DNA of 17,594 bases. Source: Bin80 sp022820435. GTDB taxonomy: Bacteria; Bacteroidota; Rhodothermia; Rhodothermales; Bin80. A program made the translations under genes and the position numbers. The stretch's first letter is position 1. The number at the start of each line of letters is the position of its first letter. The notes under the pieces were generated by a model. It worked only from the letters and a program-made list of their open reading frames with translations. It made no database searches and was not told the origin of the DNA. Shown here one piece after another: positions 15,488-17,594 of the stretch. The stretch spans positions 1-17,594 of the forward strand of contig JAJEFL010000150.1 in NCBI GenBank assembly GCA_022820435.1, written 5' to 3'.

Positions 15488-15675
15488 ATGTCTGGCAAAC
15501 CATTCTTTTGTTTCACATGCATGGTAGAAAGGGGTTGATCCGCCATTTAACGGTAAGAGCGTGTGTTGGATGATTTTACCAGATGGGGGGCTTTATCGGG
15601 GATGGATCCCAGGATTGCGGCGGAAAGTTCTTTGAGTGAGTACAATGGTTGTCCGTGGATCTATAAGTTTTCATC

Positions 15676-17010
15676 ATGTATACCCATACCCGCTCCGATG
15701 CACTCTTCACAGCCGCCAGAGCCTGTATGCCTGGTGGTGTCAGTTCCCCTGTGCGCGCATATCAGGCAGTTGGGGGGACCCCCGTGTTTATAGAACGGGG
15801 CTCCGGTGCATGGATTCAGGATGTAGATGGTAACCGGTATGTCGATTATGTACTGTCCTACGGGCCGTTACTTGCCGGGCATGCGCACAAGGAGGTTGTT
15901 GCAGCAATCAGCGCCGCGGCTGCAAAGGGGACCAGCTTCGGAGCATGTACCGAGGGGGAGGCGCAGCTTGTACAAAAAGTGCAGTCGGTCATGCCCGGGG
16001 TGGAGCGTTTGCGTCTGGTCAATTCAGGTACGGAGGCCGTAATGAGTGCGCTTCGTCTGGCAAGGGCGTTCACCGGGCGGAGCAAGATCATCAAGTGTGC
16101 GGGGAACTATCATGGCCATGCAGATTGTCTATTGGTGGAGGCGGGAAGCGGAGTGGCAACCCTGGGACTGCCAAACTGCCCGGGCGTGCCAAGGAGTACG
16201 GCCGAGAATACTCTTGTAGTTCCGTTTAATGATATCTCTGCAGTTCAGCAGGCATTAAACGAGCATGCAGGCGAGGTTGCAGCGATGATTGTTGAGCCGG
16301 TTGCCGGAAACATGGGGGTCATTCCACCGGTTGCGGGTTATCTGGAAGGTTTACGCAAGGTTACGCAATCTCATGGGGTGCTTCTGATCTTTGACGAGGT
16401 CATGACCGGGTTCCGGGTTCATCCTGGAGGTGCCCAGACATTGTACGGGATCACACCGGACTTGACGACGCTTGGAAAGGTGATCGGTGGAGGACTTCCG
16501 ATTGGGGCCTATGGCGGCAGAGCAGAGATCATGGCGCAGATTGCCCCTGAGGGGCCGGTTTATCAGGCGGGGACACTCTCAGGGAATCCCGTTGCCGTGC
16601 AGGCCGGTCTGGCGACTCTGGAAATTGGGATCCAGGGGGAGGCATGGGGAGGGGTGACTTCTCAGACAGGATCACTGATGAACGAATTATCGGCAATTGC
16701 AAAACGCAAATCTGTTCCAATACAGATCAATGGGGTTGGAACGATGTTCAGTATCTTTTTTACAGAGATGCCGGTAATTGATTGGAAGACGGCCTCTTCG
16801 TCCGATGCAGAATTCTTTAGTAAAGTATTTCGTGCACTGCTTCCCGAGGGGGTACATCTGGCGCCATCCCAATATGAGGCGTGGTTTATGTCAACTGCCC
16901 ATGACACCGAAGCGGTTGCCCATACGGTGAATGCATTTGATCGTGCACTGGAAATCGCCTTGAATGATTCGTTGAATTCGTCATCAACTGAGGATCCCGG
17001 TAATCAGTAG
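15676..17010 (+). CDS. hemL: Glutamate-1-semialdehyde 2,1-aminomutase
   Basis: This PLP enzyme converts glutamate-1-semialdehyde to 5-aminolevulinate, the last step of the C5 route to haem and other tetrapyrroles. The protein has 444 residues. Visible motifs are PGGVSSPVRA (19-28), LSYGPLLAGHAH (60-71), NSGTEAVMSALRLAR (116-130), NYHGHAD (144-150), FDEVMTGFR (239-247) with the PLP-ring Asp240, and the Schiff-base lysine Lys268 in LTTLGKVIGGGLPIGAYGG. The body is the normal length for HemL; about 15 extra polar residues form the tail (NSSSTEDPGNQ). It is a single-gene unit, with a terminator hairpin 285 bp downstream. No Shine-Dalgarno is seen before the ATG. Its presence says that the organism makes haem precursors from glutamyl-tRNA. 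Confidence 0.96.
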   Translation: MYTHTRSDALFTAARACMPGGVSSPVRAYQAVGGTPVFIERGSGAWIQDVDGNRYVDYVLSYGPLLAGHAHKEVVAAISAAAAKGTSFGACTEGEAQLVQKVQSVMPGVERLRLVNSGTEAVMSALRLARAFTGRSKIIKCAGNYHGHADCLLVEAGSGVATLGLPNCPGVPRSTAENTLVVPFNDISAVQQALNEHAGEVAAMIVEPVAGNMGVIPPVAGYLEGLRKVTQSHGVLLIFDEVMTGFRVHPGGAQTLYGITPDLTTLGKVIGGGLPIGAYGGRAEIMAQIAPEGPVYQAGTLSGNPVAVQAGLATLEIGIQGEAWGGVTSQTGSLMNELSAIAKRKSVPIQINGVGTMFSIFFTEMPVIDWKTASSSDAEFFSKVFRALLPEGVHLAPSQYEAWFMSTAHDTEAVAHTVNAFDRALEIALNDSLNSSSTEDPGNQ

Positions 17011-17294
17011 GAATATAGCGAATGGATAACAATGCGAATGGGTTATATTTCGCATAAACCATCTTCACAGTTTGACCTGATAGTTTACTGATTTCGGTTC
17101 AAAATCCTGCTCTTATTCTTTTCTTAGGAGCATCTTGCAAAACTCTCAGTATTGAAGGTTTTTGTTCACCTGAGTGAATCCAAGAGCACTTTTTGCATGG
17201 ATCATTAGGTTTTCAAGAACTTCTTCGGATTCGATTTTCAGCCCTACAGACCTTCTCAGTTGACGTTAGACAACCGCTTATCACCCCACCCCAA
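17011..17294. other. Gene-free stretch downstream of hemL
   Basis: The stretch holds a 7-bp hairpin ATGCGAA/TTCGCAT (17032-17055) just after the hemL stop, and a short coding-like remnant on the minus strand (17146-17265). I see no tRNA, promoter pair or complete gene. The AT-rich composition contrasts with the GC-rich coding sequence on both sides. Confidence 0.5.
17146..17265 (-). pseudogene. Possible 3' remnant of a lost gene
   Basis: A 39-codon open stretch ends at TGA (17148-17146) and is bounded upstream by TAA (17268-17266). Its translation has the pattern of a real alpha-helical protein end (VGLKIESEEVLENLMIHAKS, then ALGFTQVNKNLQY). An ATG exists only near its middle, and the reading frame upstream is closed, so it cannot be an intact gene. 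I do not recognise the family; a transposase or integrase tail is one possibility. It could also be a chance open frame. Confidence 0.25.
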
Positions 17295-17326
17295 AGCGCC
17301 CCGGCATCTTTCGATACCGGGGCGCT
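17295..17326. terminator. Bidirectional rho-independent terminator
   Basis: AGCGCCCCGG (17295-17304) pairs perfectly with CCGGGGCGCT (17317-17326). Three more inner pairs around a TTTC loop follow one mismatch. On the plus strand the stem is followed by CTGTTTCTTTT, a good T tract, so it can end hemL transcription. It also lies 40 bp past the stop of the leftward gene at the right edge and probably serves both. Confidence 0.8.
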
Positions 17327-17366
17327 CTGTTTCTTTTAACCAAGTCGTGAGGCGACTCAGTGCAGG

Positions 17367-17594
17367 TTACTTCACCAGTGTCATGCGACCGGTCCTCACA
17401 TACCTGCTCTCTGCTCCGGTTGCAATCATCCGGTACAGATACGTGCCCGAAGCAAGGTTCACCGCATTGATCTCCATGTTCCGGTTCGCACCTGCTTCAA
17501 ACTCCTTCGCCGGCAGGGTCATCACTTCCCGGCCCAGCATGTCGACCACCTGCAATGTGACCTGTGCAGACTCCGGAAGATCAAACTGGATCCG
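17367..17594 (-). CDS. Partial secreted protein, C-terminal type IX sorting domain
   Basis: Only the last 75 codons are inside the window; the frame is open to the right edge, so the start and main domain lie beyond it. The visible part (IQFDLPESAQVTLQVVDMLG, then REVMTL, SGTYLYRMIA and a basic end YVRTGRMTLVK) is a typical type IX secretion C-terminal sorting domain (Por_Secre_tail, type A). This domain directs cargo through the outer membrane and is cleaved on export. It implies that the cell has a type IX secretion system and supports the FCB-group assignment. A small hairpin AGTCG/CGACT (17343-17357) and the strong terminator at 17295-17326 follow the stop. Confidence 0.9.
   Translation of the reverse strand, partial: RIQFDLPESAQVTLQVVDMLGREVMTLPAKEFEAGANRNMEINAVNLASGTYLYRMIATGAESRYVRTGRMTLVK

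Noticed and set aside
17085..17115. tRNA T-arm-like string (CGGTTCAAAATCC)
   Set aside because: It has an extra base in the loop, no matching stem, no anticodon arm and no acceptor stem around it.
1..17594. CRISPR array
   Set aside because: No short repeats at regular spacing were seen; the only repeated units are the 135-bp pair and the 16-bp inverted ends.

Overview
The window looks like chromosomal DNA from a member of the Bacteroidota/Rhodothermota/Balneolota (FCB) group. The best evidence is the partial gene at the right edge, whose C-terminus reads like a type IX secretion sorting domain (…DLPESAQVTLQVVDMLGREV…). Most genes also start without a clear Shine-Dalgarno, and one promoter matches the Bacteroidota -33 TTTG / -7 TAnnTTTG form. 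HemL shows use of the C5 tetrapyrrole route. The lineage is an inference from these features; I could not search a database.

Left region (1-5077): a leftward three-gene operon, zorA-zorB-zorC (start-stop overlaps ATGA), encodes the membrane motor and the EH-signature protein of a type I Zorya anti-phage system. The expected next gene, zorD (helicase/nuclease), is not present. The zorC stop is followed 46 bp later by a repeat-rich block (1-734): two 135-bp direct repeats differing at one base, separated by a 318-bp segment with perfect 16-bp terminal inverted repeats (a MITE-like or IS-derived element carrying a Bacteroidota-type promoter) and a 145-bp noncoding segment. The defence locus has therefore been interrupted or truncated, or zorD lies beyond the left edge.

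Middle region (5078-8832): a 679-bp gene-poor interval contains a perfect 14-bp LacI/GalR-type palindrome. It is followed by an RluA-family pseudouridine synthase and a divergent ferrochelatase-fold protein in which the usual catalytic His and Glu positions appear to be Pro and Gln. An AlkA-like HhH-GPD DNA glycosylase runs convergently and overlaps the ferrochelatase-like gene by 84 bp. A small secreted hypothetical protein follows and ends at a strong bidirectional hairpin terminator.

Right region (8853-17594): a leftward pair comprises a secreted sialate O-acetylesterase-like enzyme and a 1513-residue TamB/DUF490 envelope protein. Then come rightward hemL (glutamate-1-semialdehyde aminomutase), a noncoding stretch with a short coding-like remnant, a bidirectional terminator, and the 3' end of a leftward type IX-secreted protein. 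Apart from the Zorya block and its repeats this is ordinary housekeeping and envelope content.
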